Below are positions 50,089-59,070 of a stretch of DNA of 64,000 nucleotides, in pieces. The stretch comes from Verrucomicrobiia bacterium. Lineage in GTDB: Bacteria > Verrucomicrobiota > Verrucomicrobiia > Verrucomicrobiales > Akkermansiaceae. Both the position numbers and the translations under genes were made by a program. Every line of letters begins with the position of its first letter. Position 1 is the first letter of the stretch. The notes under the pieces were generated by a model. That model was not told the origin of the DNA. It did not search any database and worked only from the letters and a program-made list of their open reading frames with translations. The stretch is from positions 62,001-126,000 of the forward strand of contig JAUIJB010000002.1 in NCBI GenBank assembly GCA_030430455.1. The letters run 5' to 3'.

Positions 50089-51372
50089 ATGAGTGACACG
50101 TGCAGCCTTCGGGAAGCGGGCGCCGAGCGGCGGCTGGCGGAGGCGCTGGGGGACGGGGTGGCGTTCCTGAGGCACCGGATCGAGGGACTGGAGCACCGCG
50201 AGAGCAGTGACTGGGACCTGGCGGTGCGTGACCCGGATGCGGCCGGCTGGGCGGCCGAGCGGCTGCTGGGGCAGCCGTTGTTGCGGGTCGAGCGGCAGTA
50301 TGTGATCCAGCGCTACTTCGAGTGGGGCCAGCTCGACTTCCTGCCGGTCTTCGAGTGGCAGGGTTTCGAGTACCTCGCCCCGGATCGCTTCTGGTCGCGG
50401 GTCCGGGTGGCGGCCGACGGACTGCCGCGGCCGTGCATCGCGCACGACGCCTTCATCGCCTGGATGACCGGGTTGCTGTGGGGCGGGATCCATCGCCGGC
50501 GCTACGAGGGTCTGCTGGCGCGGGCGCTGGCGGAGCAGGCCGATGAGTTCCGGGCGGGCCTTGAGGATGCCTTTGGCGGGCGGCTCGCGGAGCGGATGCT
50601 CGACCGGGTCCGGAGGTGTGACTACGCGGGGATCGACGCCGGCGCCCTGCGGCGGCAGCTGGTTCTGCGGCGCTTGTCGGTCGATCCGGCTTCGACCCTG
50701 AGGCGGGTCGCCAGCCACCTCGGCCTGGAGTTCGACCACCATCGCCATCCGCGATTTCCGTGGATCGCCTTCCTCGGCCCGGACGGAAGCGGGAAGAGCA
50801 CGATCCTGGAGGCGTTGCGCGAGCGTCTCGGGCCGACGCGGATCGGAGTGATGGAGTCGCGCTGGTGGCCGGAGCCACTGCGGCCGGGCGAGGTGCCCGG
50901 GCCGCCGGTGACCGACCCCCACGCGAAGCCGCCGCGGGGCCTGGTGCTGTCGTGGCTCAAGACCCTCTGGCTCGGCCTGCGCTGGTGGAAGGAGCGCCTG
51001 GGCCGGACCGGGCATGTGCGGGCCAAGAAGGCGCTGTTGCTTTCCGACCGCCACTACCACGACCTGCTGGTCGACCCGCGGCGCTACCGCTACGGGGCTT
51101 CCCGTAGCTTTGCATCCGGCCTGTTCCGCCTGCTGCCGCGTCCCGACCTCATTTTCGTCCTCGTCGCCGACCCGGCGACGATCCGCGCGCGCAAGGCGGA
51201 GGTCGGCGAGGAGGAACTCGAGCGCCAGGTCGCGGCCTATCGCTCCCTCTGCCAAGAGCTCGGCCCGCGGGCGGTGGAGGTGGATGTCACGGCGAGTCCG
51301 GATGAGGTTGCGGAGCGGGTTTGGCATGAGCTCACGGCCCGGCTGCGGGGAGGTGAGCCAGTGAGCCAGTGA
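50089..51372 (+). CDS. Thymidylate-kinase-like P-loop kinase with nucleotidyltransferase-like N-terminal domain
   Basis: A 427-residue protein. The N-terminal ~200 residues contain a nucleotidyltransferase-like signature (HRESSDWDLAVRD, then GQLDFLPVFEW). The C-terminal half has Walker A in FLGPDGSGKSTILEAL (about 225-240), LSDRHYHDLLVDPRRYRYG (a DRY/H-type site of thymidylate kinases) and LIFVLVADPATIRARKAE for the lid. Housekeeping Tmk is ~210 residues and lacks the N-terminal part. In a polysaccharide locus it may be a sugar or lipid kinase, which is inference. Its final codons (GGEPVSQ) lie in an octamer array. Confidence 0.8.
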   Translation: MSDTCSLREAGAERRLAEALGDGVAFLRHRIEGLEHRESSDWDLAVRDPDAAGWAAERLLGQPLLRVERQYVIQRYFEWGQLDFLPVFEWQGFEYLAPDRFWSRVRVAADGLPRPCIAHDAFIAWMTGLLWGGIHRRRYEGLLARALAEQADEFRAGLEDAFGGRLAERMLDRVRRCDYAGIDAGALRRQLVLRRLSVDPASTLRRVASHLGLEFDHHRHPRFPWIAFLGPDGSGKSTILEALRERLGPTRIGVMESRWWPEPLRPGEVPGPPVTDPHAKPPRGLVLSWLKTLWLGLRWWKERLGRTGHVRAKKALLLSDRHYHDLLVDPRRYRYGASRSFASGLFRLLPRPDLIFVLVADPATIRARKAEVGEEELERQVAAYRSLCQELGPRAVEVDVTASPDEVAERVWHELTARLRGGEPVSQ

Positions 51373-51480
51373 GCCAGTGAGCCAGTGAGCCAGTGAGCCA
51401 GTGAGCCAGTGAGCCAGTGAGCCAGTGAGCCAGTGAGCCAGTGTCCAGATACTAGCTCACTAGCTCACTGGCTCACTAAC
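51352..51480. repeat. GTGAGCCA octamer array with inverted right arm
   Basis: About eleven GTGAGCCA units (to about 51441), then the inverse right arm ACTAGCTCACTAGCTCACTG (51451-51480). It covers the stop codon of the kinase gene. Unlike most arrays here the unit is 8 bases. Confidence 0.9.
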
Positions 51481-51520
51481 AACCAGCCTGCTTTCTCTCG
51501 CCGGCTACGCATCGACTAAG

Positions 51521-51543
51521 CCCCCCCCCCCCCCCCCCCCCCC
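51521..51543. repeat. Homopolymer of 23 C just upstream of a glycosyltransferase gene
   Basis: An uninterrupted run of 23 C starts right after CGACTAAG, and the glycosyltransferase ATG lies seven bases beyond. The tract occupies the normal ribosome-binding and spacer position. Length changes by slippage could alter expression. The exact length given in an assembly may be unreliable. Confidence 0.9.
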
Positions 51544-51550
51544 GCATCCC

Positions 51551-52687
51551 ATGTCCCGACGAATTGCCCATTTCCTTGTCCACTACCCGGGGCGGGATGG
51601 GACTGCGGCGTTTTGCCGTGGCTTGTCGCGGGCGTTGAACCGGATCGAGCCGGGGTCGTGCCCGATCCTGACTTTTCGTCCCGAGATCCCGCCGGGCAAC
51701 GAGCAGGACGAGCTGCTTCACTACCCGGTGCGCACGCGCAACCCCTTCCACGTGCCGCGCGCGTTGGTCGAAGACCTGGCGTCGAACCGCCACCAGCTCG
51801 ACGGCATGGTCCTGCACGGGACTTACAGCCCCTACTCGGCGGCCGTGTGGCGGGTGCTGCAGCGGGTCGGACTGCCCCACGCGGTGATTCCGCACGACCC
51901 CTACGTGCCGGAGTTGACCCGGCACCACGCCTTCCGCAAGGCGGTCTTCTGGCGGGTGTTCGAGAAGCGCATGCTCGACAGCGCGCGCTTCATCCAGCTG
52001 CTCGACGAGAGTCACGAACGCCACCTGCGCGAGCTCGGTTGCCGGACCCCGGTGGTCACCATTCCCAACGGCTGCGAACCGGAGATGCTCGACGAGCTGC
52101 CGGCCGATGCGCGGGTGCCGGGGGCCTCGCAGCAGGTCCGGCTGTTGTTCTTCGGGCGCATGGACCGCAACCACAAGGGGCTCGACCTGCTGCTCGAGGG
52201 TTTTGCCAAGGCACGAGAACGCGACCCGGAGGCGCTGCGCGGGGTGACCCTGGTGATGACCGGCAATGACTGGACCGACCGCGGCCTGCTCGAGGAGTTG
52301 GCTGGCAGGCTGGGGACCGCGGACCAGGTCGAGTTCACCGGTCGGCGTCCCGAGGGGGCGCTCACAATTGTCTCCGAGGCCGACCTCGTGATCCTGCCGT
52401 CGCGCTTCGACGGCTTCGGACTGTGCATCGTCGAGGCGATGCTCGGCCGACGGCCGGTGCTGGTCTCGTCGCGCGCCGGGGTCGCCGGGCATGTCCGGCG
52501 CGCCGGGGGTGGCTGGGTGGTCGAGCCGTCCGCCGAGTCGATTGCCGACGGTCTGCTGGAGGCGCTTCGACAGAGGGATGGCTGGCCGGCGATGGGCGCG
52601 GGCAACCAGGACTACGTGCTGCGCGAACTGACCTGGGATCGCGTGGCGCGCACGACGGCCGAGACTTATGAGCGCTTCTTTGCCTGA
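51551..52687 (+). CDS. GT4-family glycosyltransferase
   Basis: A 378-residue GT-B transferase. IAHFLVHYPGRDGTAAFCRG starts the acceptor domain, MVLHGTYSPYSAAVWR and PHAVIPHDPYVPE follow, and the donor domain has LLFFGRMDRNHKGLDLLLEG and LPSRFDGFGLCIVEAM (E-x7-E). It lies directly after the poly-C tract, with no Shine-Dalgarno sequence visible. The next gene overlaps its 3' end by 20 bases. Confidence 0.92.
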   Translation: MSRRIAHFLVHYPGRDGTAAFCRGLSRALNRIEPGSCPILTFRPEIPPGNEQDELLHYPVRTRNPFHVPRALVEDLASNRHQLDGMVLHGTYSPYSAAVWRVLQRVGLPHAVIPHDPYVPELTRHHAFRKAVFWRVFEKRMLDSARFIQLLDESHERHLRELGCRTPVVTIPNGCEPEMLDELPADARVPGASQQVRLLFFGRMDRNHKGLDLLLEGFAKARERDPEALRGVTLVMTGNDWTDRGLLEELAGRLGTADQVEFTGRRPEGALTIVSEADLVILPSRFDGFGLCIVEAMLGRRPVLVSSRAGVAGHVRRAGGGWVVEPSAESIADGLLEALRQRDGWPAMGAGNQDYVLRELTWDRVARTTAETYERFFA

Positions 52688-53735
52688 TCGGACGCCGGTC
52701 GGCGATGCCGTCCTCCTGCGCGGATTGTTCGGCGCCGGGACACGAGGCGGAGCGTCGTGGCAGGTGGCGCGGCGCCAGGGCCACCTGCTGGTGCTGGCCC
52801 GCCGGGAGCGTGGCGGACTCGCGCGAGGGCTCGAGCTTTACCGGGCCTTGCGGCCGATGGGGCGGGCTTACCGGGCGGTGCTCGCTTCGTTGTCGAAGTC
52901 GCCCGCCTGGTCCCTGCTGCCCTCACGGGTCTTCGCCGCTTCACCCGAGGGTTTGGTCTCCCGCCTGGAGGCCGCGGGTCGGGTCGATGCGATCCTCTTC
53001 GGCAACCCGGTGCAGGAGCACCGCCGGGTCATCCTGCTCATGACGACGGCCGGGGGGCGGCGGCGGGTGATCAAGGCGGGCTTCACCCCGGCTGCAATTG
53101 CGGCGGTGGAGCGCGAGGCAGTCGTTCTCGAACAGCACGGCGGCCGGATCGAGGGCCTGCCGCGGCCCGTCGAGGTGTTGCGCCGGGATGGGGAGACCGC
53201 CCTGGTGATGGAGGAAACCCCCGGCGTTCCGGTGGGCTCGCTGGAGGAGGGCCTCGAGGGCGCGATCGAGCTTCTGGGTGGCTGGTTCCAGGGTGGAGAA
53301 AGCCGGCCGCTGGGGTCCTTCGATGTCTTCCCTCAGCTGCTCGGGTCGTGGCCGGGTGCGGCCAGTTTTGAAGAGCTTTCGCTCCAGCCCGCCTTTGCCC
53401 ACGGCGACTTCGCCCTGTGGAACCTCCTCAAGGCCGCCGACGGCCGGGTCGCGGCGGTCGACTGGGAGTGGGCCGCGGTGGAGCAACTGCCGGGTCTCGA
53501 TTTGGTTCACCTAGTCCTGCAGGAGCAGGCGATGAGGCAGCGAAAGTCGGGTGACGCGCTGGTCGACGGCACCCTCGAGGTCCTGCGGCGCCCCATCGTC
53601 GCAAGCTTCCTCGAGCGCTGTGGATGGCCGCGGCCGGAGCTTCCGCTTGCCTGCTACGCCTGCCTCCTGAACCCGATCTTCACCGGGCCGAAGGGCCCCG
53701 ACCTGGAACGCCTGTGTCGACTCGCCGAAGCTTGA
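52668..53735 (+). CDS. APH-like phosphotransferase
   Basis: A 355-residue protein with an aminoglycoside-phosphotransferase/choline-kinase type core: RRRVIKAGFTPAAIAAVERE (with the lysine-containing ATP site), ALVMEETPGVPVG (hinge), the Brenner motif FAHGDFALWNLL and AAVDWEWAAVEQLPGLDLVH with the metal-binding Asp. The first ~100 residues are extra and unassigned. In this context it may phosphorylate a sugar, lipid or nucleoside; the target is unknown. The start overlaps the preceding gene. Confidence 0.8.
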   Translation: MSASLPDRTPVGDAVLLRGLFGAGTRGGASWQVARRQGHLLVLARRERGGLARGLELYRALRPMGRAYRAVLASLSKSPAWSLLPSRVFAASPEGLVSRLEAAGRVDAILFGNPVQEHRRVILLMTTAGGRRRVIKAGFTPAAIAAVEREAVVLEQHGGRIEGLPRPVEVLRRDGETALVMEETPGVPVGSLEEGLEGAIELLGGWFQGGESRPLGSFDVFPQLLGSWPGAASFEELSLQPAFAHGDFALWNLLKAADGRVAAVDWEWAAVEQLPGLDLVHLVLQEQAMRQRKSGDALVDGTLEVLRRPIVASFLERCGWPRPELPLACYACLLNPIFTGPKGPDLERLCRLAEA

Positions 53736-53779
53736 GGCTGCCACTTGGTATCACCTGGAAACCATGAGGCGGATGGATC

Positions 53780-53844
53780 GCCGCAGATTGCGCAGATTAG
53801 CGCAGATTGGATCCAGAATCTGCGTCCATCTGCGTAATCTGCGG
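53780..53844. repeat. CGCAGATT inverted-arm element
   Basis: Three CGCAGATT-type units (53781-53808) face three inverse AATCTGCG-type units (53816-53844) over a very short spacer. It lies in the 158-base gap before the next glycosyltransferase and could form a hairpin on the mRNA. Confidence 0.85.
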
Positions 53845-53893
53845 CATCCCCTTCTTTAACCACTCAAGTGGCTTTTCAGGTTCTGGAATCGTT

Positions 53894-55144
53894 ATGAGAT
53901 TACTGGTCTCCGCCTATGCCTGCGAACCCGGCCGCGGCTCGGAGCCGGGGGTTGGTTGGAGCGTGGTGCGCGAGCTTGCCGGGCGACACCAGTTGACCGT
54001 CCTCACCCGCGCCAACCACGCGAGCGCGATCCTGGAGTCCGGCGAGGACTGGGTGGGCGCGGTTGAATGGGCCTTCATCGATCCCTCACCGGCGTGGTGC
54101 CGGATCAAGCACTGGCCGGGGATGCTGCCGTGGTTCTACCTCCGCTGGCAGCAGCTGGCCGGGGACGAGGCGCGCCGGCGGCATCGCAAGCGGCCCTTCG
54201 ATGCCGCCCATCACCTGACCTTCGGCAATGTCCTGCCGCCGAGTCCGCTGGCCGGGCTGGACCTGCCATTTTCCTGCGGGCCGCTCGGCGGGGGCGAGCG
54301 GGTCCCGGAACGGCTCCTCGATGACCTGCCCTGGACCGCCAAGCTGCGCGAGTGGCTGCGCTTGAGCAGTCGCGAGCTGGCGGCGCGCTGGCCCGGCTTG
54401 CGCGCGGGCTACCGTCGGGCCGAGTGCCTCGCGGCGACCGCTGACAGCGCCGCCTGGCTGCGGGCCGCCGGCGCCCGCCATGTTCGGGTTTGCGCGCAGT
54501 CGGGAATCGACGCGCGGGAAGTCCCGGAGCCTGCGCCGCTGCCGGAGCCGACCGGGTCGGGCGGGCCGCTGCGCTTCATCACCGCCTGCCGCCTGATCCG
54601 CTGGAAGGGGGTCGACCTGGCGATCAAGGCGCTGGCCGCGGTCCGTGAGGGCGGCATCGAGGCCGAGCTGGTGGTGCTCAACGACGGTCCGGAGCGGCGC
54701 CGCCTCGAGGCGCTCGCGCGGCGGCTTGGCGTGCCGGTTTCGTTTCCCGGCAAGATGGCCACCTTGGCGGCCGTCCACGAGGCCATCGCGGGTGCCGATG
54801 CCCTGGTCCACCCTGCCTGGCAGGAAGCCTTCGGCCAGGTTTGCCTCGAGGCCCGTGCCATGGGCGTGCCGCTCATCGTGCTCGATCACGGCGGGCCGGC
54901 GATGATCGCCCGGGTGGGGGAGGGGGCGCATCGCGTGGCCGTGGGCAGCCGCCGTGAAGTCATCGACGGCCTCGCCGACGCCATGCGGGATGTCGCGAAA
55001 AACCGCTATGCTTGGCGCCGGGCTGCCCTAGAGTCCCGGCCCAAGGTCCTCGCCGGATTTTCCTGGGAACAGGTGGCCGGCGAAGTCGAGGACGCGGCCT
55101 TCCGGGCGACCGGGAGGCATCCATCCCCCCTGAAAACCCCATGA
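53894..55144 (+). CDS. GT4-family glycosyltransferase
   Basis: A 416-residue GT-B protein. LLVSAYACEPGRGSEPGVGW is the typical acceptor-domain start, DAAHHLTFGNVLPPSPLAGL and FSCGPLGGGERVP follow, and the donor domain has FITACRLIRWKGVDLAIKAL and VHPAWQEAFGQVCLEARAM. ATG 53894 is used, since sequence upstream is repeat. Its stop overlaps the DUF1800 gene by 4 bases (ATGA), although that gene appears functionally unrelated. Confidence 0.92.
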   Translation: MRLLVSAYACEPGRGSEPGVGWSVVRELAGRHQLTVLTRANHASAILESGEDWVGAVEWAFIDPSPAWCRIKHWPGMLPWFYLRWQQLAGDEARRRHRKRPFDAAHHLTFGNVLPPSPLAGLDLPFSCGPLGGGERVPERLLDDLPWTAKLREWLRLSSRELAARWPGLRAGYRRAECLAATADSAAWLRAAGARHVRVCAQSGIDAREVPEPAPLPEPTGSGGPLRFITACRLIRWKGVDLAIKALAAVREGGIEAELVVLNDGPERRRLEALARRLGVPVSFPGKMATLAAVHEAIAGADALVHPAWQEAFGQVCLEARAMGVPLIVLDHGGPAMIARVGEGAHRVAVGSRREVIDGLADAMRDVAKNRYAWRRAALESRPKVLAGFSWEQVAGEVEDAAFRATGRHPSPLKTP

Positions 55145-57294
55145 GTTCCCTTCGAATGGCATCGGCTGCCCGTCGTGGCGCCCGCGTTGGCCTTGCCGGC
55201 CTCGCCTTGACTTGCGGGATGGGCGAGGCGGCGCTCGACCTCGACGGCAACGGGGTGTCCGACCTGTGGGAGCGGATGAACCCGGCGCTTGCGGTCGACG
55301 CGGACGCCGACGGCGACGGCGTGAGCGACGGCGACGAGGCGGTGGCCGGGACCGACCCCCTCGACGCGGCCAGCCGCTTCGCGGTGGACCGGGTCGACTT
55401 CGATGCCGGCAGCGACGAGGTGGTGATCCACTGGACCGCGGCCGCCGGCCGCCACTATCGCATCGAGGCCTGGAACGCGGTCTCGGACAGCTGGAGCGAG
55501 ATCGCCGACCTCGGCGGGTTCCCCGCGGGGCCGCGCTCGCATGCGCTGCCGACGCAGGGCGCCGGCATGATCCTGCGGCTGGGTGTCGAGGAGGTCGACG
55601 CCGACGGCGACGGCCTCAGCGCCACGGAGGAGCAACTCCTCGGGCTCGACGACGGGGCGCTGGTGAGCGGGCCGGTCGCTGGCCGGACCGACTTCGCCCA
55701 TGCCCTTCGCTTGCTGGAGGGATCCGGCACCCTTTCGCTGCCGGGCGGTGGGGAGGTCTCCAAGGGCTTCCCGAGCGAGGAGGAGGCCGCGCGCTTCCTT
55801 GTCCAGGCCAGCTTCGGGCCCGACCCCGCGATGATCGAGGAGGTCGCCAGCGGCGGCATCGGCGCCTGGCTCGACGAGCAGTTCGCGCTCCCGGCGACCC
55901 GGACCCACCAAGTGATGGCGACCAGCGGGCAACCCTTCGACGCCTTCATGTGGCGCAAGGCCTGGTGGCGCTCGATCATGTTGGGCGAGGACCAGCTGCG
56001 CCAGCGCATGGCCTTCGCCCTGAGCCAGATCCTGGTGGTCAACTGCGACACCGGCAGTTACCCGGGCGACAACCCGGCCATCCAGTCCCGTCACTACGAC
56101 AAATTGGGCACCGGTGCCTTCGGGGCCTATCGCGACGTGCTCGAGGACATCACCTACAGCCCGGTGATGGGGAGCTACCTGTCCCACCTGCGCAATCGCA
56201 AGTCGGACCCCTCGACCGGTCGCTACCCCGACGAGAACTTCGCCCGCGAGATCATGCAGTTGTTCACGGTCGGGCTGTGGGAGCTGAATCCGGACGGCTC
56301 CCGGGTGGTCGATGGCGGCGGCGACTTCGTGCCCACCTACGACAACGAAGTCATCACCGAGATGGCGAAGGTCTTCACCGGTTTCAGCTTCAGCACGATG
56401 AACCGCGGGCAGGAACCCACCACCAACTTCTTCCAGGGCGGGCAGGGCGAGGACTACTACCACCCGATGAAGGTCTGGGACACGGAGCACGAGCCGGGCG
56501 CCAAGGTGATCATCGGCGGGGCCGTGATTCCGGAGGGCCAGACCGCCGAGGAGGACGTCCAGATGACCCTCGACGTCCTCTGCGCGCACCCGAGCATGGC
56601 GCCCTTCCTCAGTCGGCTGCTGATCCAGCGCTTCACCGCCTCGAACCCGAGCCCGGGCTACATCGAGCGGGTCGCCACCATCTGGCAGGACGACGGCAGC
56701 GGGCAGAGCGGCAACCTGCGGGCGGTGATCGAGGCGATCCTGCTCGACCCCGAGGCGCGGATCCCGGGCGGGCCGGATGACACCGGCGGCAAGCTGCGCG
56801 AACCCCTGCTGCGCTTCACCGCCCTGCTGCGTGCCTTCGAGGCGCGCAACGCTGCCGGCACCTTTCCCTACAGCTCGCCCTCTTCCTACATGATCGGGCG
56901 CTTCGGCCAGTTCCCGATGCTGGCGCCCTCGGTCTTCAACTTCTACTCGCCGGACCACCAGCCGGCCGGCGAGATGCGCCAGCGCGACCTGGTCTCGCCC
57001 GAGCTCGAGCTCGCCACGGCCAGCCGGATGATCCTCGAGGACAACGAGTTCCGCCAGGCGATCGACAACACCTGGGGGAGCCTCTCCCTCGAGCTCGACG
57101 AGTTCGTCGCGCTGGCCGGCGACACCGCCGCGCTGCTCGACAAGCTGGGCCTCCTGCTGGCCTGGGGGAGCCTGTCGGACGAGACCCGGGCGACGATCGC
57201 GGATGCCATCGACGGCATCGTCGATCCCGTCGCAAAGACCAAGGCGGCCATCCACCTGATCGTGGAGTCGCCGGAATGTGTCGTGATCCAGTGA
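55141..57294 (+). CDS. DUF1800 family protein with calcium-binding-like repeats
   Basis: A 717-residue, probably exported protein. The DUF1800 region starts around residue 210 (EEAARFLVQASFGPD) and includes FAREIMQLFTVGLWELNPDG, MAKVFTGFSFS, FLSRLLIQRFTASNPSPGYI and PSVFNFYSPDHQP, all family-typical. The N-terminal part has TSP3-like acidic repeats (DLDGNGVSDLWE, DADADGDGVSDGDEAV), and again DADGDGLSATEE. It is followed by DUF1501, the standard pairing in Verrucomicrobia and Planctomycetes. Function is not established. The first ~25 residues (MSSLRMASAARRGARVGLAG) may be an unusual signal sequence. Confidence 0.9.
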   Translation: MSSLRMASAARRGARVGLAGLALTCGMGEAALDLDGNGVSDLWERMNPALAVDADADGDGVSDGDEAVAGTDPLDAASRFAVDRVDFDAGSDEVVIHWTAAAGRHYRIEAWNAVSDSWSEIADLGGFPAGPRSHALPTQGAGMILRLGVEEVDADGDGLSATEEQLLGLDDGALVSGPVAGRTDFAHALRLLEGSGTLSLPGGGEVSKGFPSEEEAARFLVQASFGPDPAMIEEVASGGIGAWLDEQFALPATRTHQVMATSGQPFDAFMWRKAWWRSIMLGEDQLRQRMAFALSQILVVNCDTGSYPGDNPAIQSRHYDKLGTGAFGAYRDVLEDITYSPVMGSYLSHLRNRKSDPSTGRYPDENFAREIMQLFTVGLWELNPDGSRVVDGGGDFVPTYDNEVITEMAKVFTGFSFSTMNRGQEPTTNFFQGGQGEDYYHPMKVWDTEHEPGAKVIIGGAVIPEGQTAEEDVQMTLDVLCAHPSMAPFLSRLLIQRFTASNPSPGYIERVATIWQDDGSGQSGNLRAVIEAILLDPEARIPGGPDDTGGKLREPLLRFTALLRAFEARNAAGTFPYSSPSSYMIGRFGQFPMLAPSVFNFYSPDHQPAGEMRQRDLVSPELELATASRMILEDNEFRQAIDNTWGSLSLELDEFVALAGDTAALLDKLGLLLAWGSLSDETRATIADAIDGIVDPVAKTKAAIHLIVESPECVVIQ

Positions 57295-57339
57295 GACCGT
57301 TTTCAGTGAACTGCCGGACTGATGAAACCGAGAATTGGA

Positions 57340-57448
57340 ACCGCAGATGAACGCCGATAAACGCCGATGAAGGATGAATCCAAAATCATCCGCCTTCGCC
57401 AAGGCTTCGGCGGACAAGTCCGCCTCCATCGGCGTTCATCTGCGGTTT
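57340..57448. repeat. Nested palindrome (GCAGATGAACGCCGAT arms)
   Basis: The outer arms ACCGCAGATGAACGCCGAT (57340) and its inverse ATCGGCGTTCATCTGCGG (57427) enclose the inner hairpin CCGCCTTCGCCAAGGCTTCG (57390). This inner unit is related to the one that encodes AKATEDK at 49710-49745. It sits between DUF1800 and DUF1501 genes. Confidence 0.8.
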
Positions 57449-57494
57449 TGCCTTCCGTGAAGCCTGAGATCGACGGAACCGTTTTCGACCCGAC

Positions 57495-58898
57495 ATGAGT
57501 CATCAACGACCTCCATCCCCGCTGAGCCGGCGGCGCTTCCTCGGCCAGTCGAGCTGCGCCGCGGTGGGAACCGCGTCGCTGTTGTCGTCGATCCTCAACC
57601 TGCGCATGGTCGGCAGCCTGGCGGCGCAGGAGATGCCGCCGGAGGAGGACTACCGCGCGCTGGTCTGCGTGTTCCTTGCCGGCGGCAACGACTCGTTCAA
57701 CATGCTCGCGCCAGTCGACGAGGACGGCCACGCCGAGTACCTCGCCGCGCGTGGCGGGATCGGCCTGCCGGCCGGTTCCTTCCTGGCGCTGGACGAACCC
57801 TTGCCGGACGGCCGCACGCTCGGCCTGCAGTCGACCATGCCCGAGCTCCACGCGCTCTACCAGGCGGGCAAGGCGGGATTCGTCGCCAACGTCGGGACCC
57901 TGGTCGAGCCGACCACCCTGGCCGGCTTCCAGAGCGGCGAGGCGGCGCTGCCGCTCGGCTTGTTCTCCCACCTCGACCAGCAGATGCACTGGCAGTCGAC
58001 CCTGCCGGAGTCGCGCTCCGCCGCGGCCGGCTTCGCCGCGCGGATGGCGGACCTGCTGCAGGAGCTGAACGCCTCGAACAGTGTGTCGATGAACATTTCC
58101 GTGGCCGGCCTGAACCTGTTCCAGAGCGGCGGGGCCACCGGCGTGATGGCGGTCGACCCGGCGGGCGTGCCCCAGTTGACCGACTGGAACCACGCCAGCT
58201 TCCTCGACCGTCGCCACGCGGTCGAGTCGCTGCTGGAGAGCGAGTACCGCAACGTCTACGAGCGCGCCTTCGCGAGCCTCAAGCGCGATGCCATCGCCAC
58301 CGGCAGCGAGTTCAAGGCGGCGATCGACGGCGTCGGCGCCCTGCAGCAGACCTTCACCGGCGACAACCCGCTGTCGCAGCAGTTGTCGATGGTGGCGCGG
58401 ACGATCGCGGCGCGCTCGTCCCTCGGCAAGTCGCGGCAGACCTTTTTCGTCCTGCTCGGCGGCTGGGACATGCACGACGGCATGGCGGGCCACCCGGGCC
58501 TGCTGTCGATCCTCAGCGAGGCGATCGGCGAGTTCCAGGGGGCGATGGCCGAGCTGGGCACCGAGGACAAGGTCACCTTGTTCACCGCCTCCGACTTCGC
58601 CCGCACGCTGTCATCGAACGGCAACGGCACCGACCACGCCTGGGGCGGCAACCAGGTGGTCGTCGGCGGGGCGGTCGCCAAGGGCGTCCACGGGAGCTAT
58701 CCCGAGCTGTCGCTGGGCTCGCTGCTCGACACCGGCCGCGGGCGCCTGATCCCGACGACTTCGGTCGACGAGTACTTCGCCGACCTCGCCCTGTGGATGG
58801 GCGTGGCGCCGTCATCGATGGGCCTGGTGCTGCCGAACCTGCACCGCTTCGATGACCTCTCGGACGGCGCGCCACTCGGCTTGTTCGCGGGCGGGTGA
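57495..58898 (+). CDS. DUF1501 family protein with Tat-type leader
   Basis: A 467-residue exported protein with a twin-arginine-type start (LSRRRFLGQSSCAAVGTASL) and the DUF1501 core: YRALVCVFLAGGNDSFNML, LFSHLDQQMHWQSTLPE, FFVLLGGWDMHDGMAGH, LFTASDFARTLSSNGNGTDH and AWGGNQVVVGGAV. DUF1501 relates distantly to the alkaline phosphatase/sulfatase fold; residues such as the Asp/His in GWDMHDG and TASDFARTLS suit a metal site. It pairs with DUF1800. Confidence 0.92.
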   Translation: MSHQRPPSPLSRRRFLGQSSCAAVGTASLLSSILNLRMVGSLAAQEMPPEEDYRALVCVFLAGGNDSFNMLAPVDEDGHAEYLAARGGIGLPAGSFLALDEPLPDGRTLGLQSTMPELHALYQAGKAGFVANVGTLVEPTTLAGFQSGEAALPLGLFSHLDQQMHWQSTLPESRSAAAGFAARMADLLQELNASNSVSMNISVAGLNLFQSGGATGVMAVDPAGVPQLTDWNHASFLDRRHAVESLLESEYRNVYERAFASLKRDAIATGSEFKAAIDGVGALQQTFTGDNPLSQQLSMVARTIAARSSLGKSRQTFFVLLGGWDMHDGMAGHPGLLSILSEAIGEFQGAMAELGTEDKVTLFTASDFARTLSSNGNGTDHAWGGNQVVVGGAVAKGVHGSYPELSLGSLLDTGRGRLIPTTSVDEYFADLALWMGVAPSSMGLVLPNLHRFDDLSDGAPLGLFAGG

Positions 58899-58923
58899 CG
58901 CGGGTGCCGAAGGCCAATATGGG

Positions 58924-59026
58924 GAGAGCGGCTTTGCAAGCCGCCGCGACTGGGATGAGCATGGAGCGGAGAGCGGAGATCCAAGATCCGAGAGCGATGA
59001 GGCAAGCGGCTTGCAAAGCCGCTCTC
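58924..59026. repeat. Paired palindrome, GCGGCTTTGCAAGCCGC type
   Basis: GAGCGGCTTTGCAAGCCGC (58924-58944) and the inverse GCGGCTTGCAAAGCCGCTC (59006-59026) lie on either side of a 61-base spacer. Same family as 27331-27429 and 9592-9612. Confidence 0.85.
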
Positions 59027-59070
59027 CAGATTGCGCCCGTGCCCAGGTCCGCGTCCCTACCGAGTTTCGC

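Noticed and set aside
52668-53735. Antibiotic resistance gene (aminoglycoside phosphotransferase)
   Set aside because: Only the generic APH fold is visible and the gene is embedded in polysaccharide genes, so a resistance role is not supported.
55006-57429. An 807-residue open frame antisense to the DUF1800 gene
   Set aside because: Low-complexity composition and no recognisable domain; the sense strand encodes a complete DUF1800 protein.
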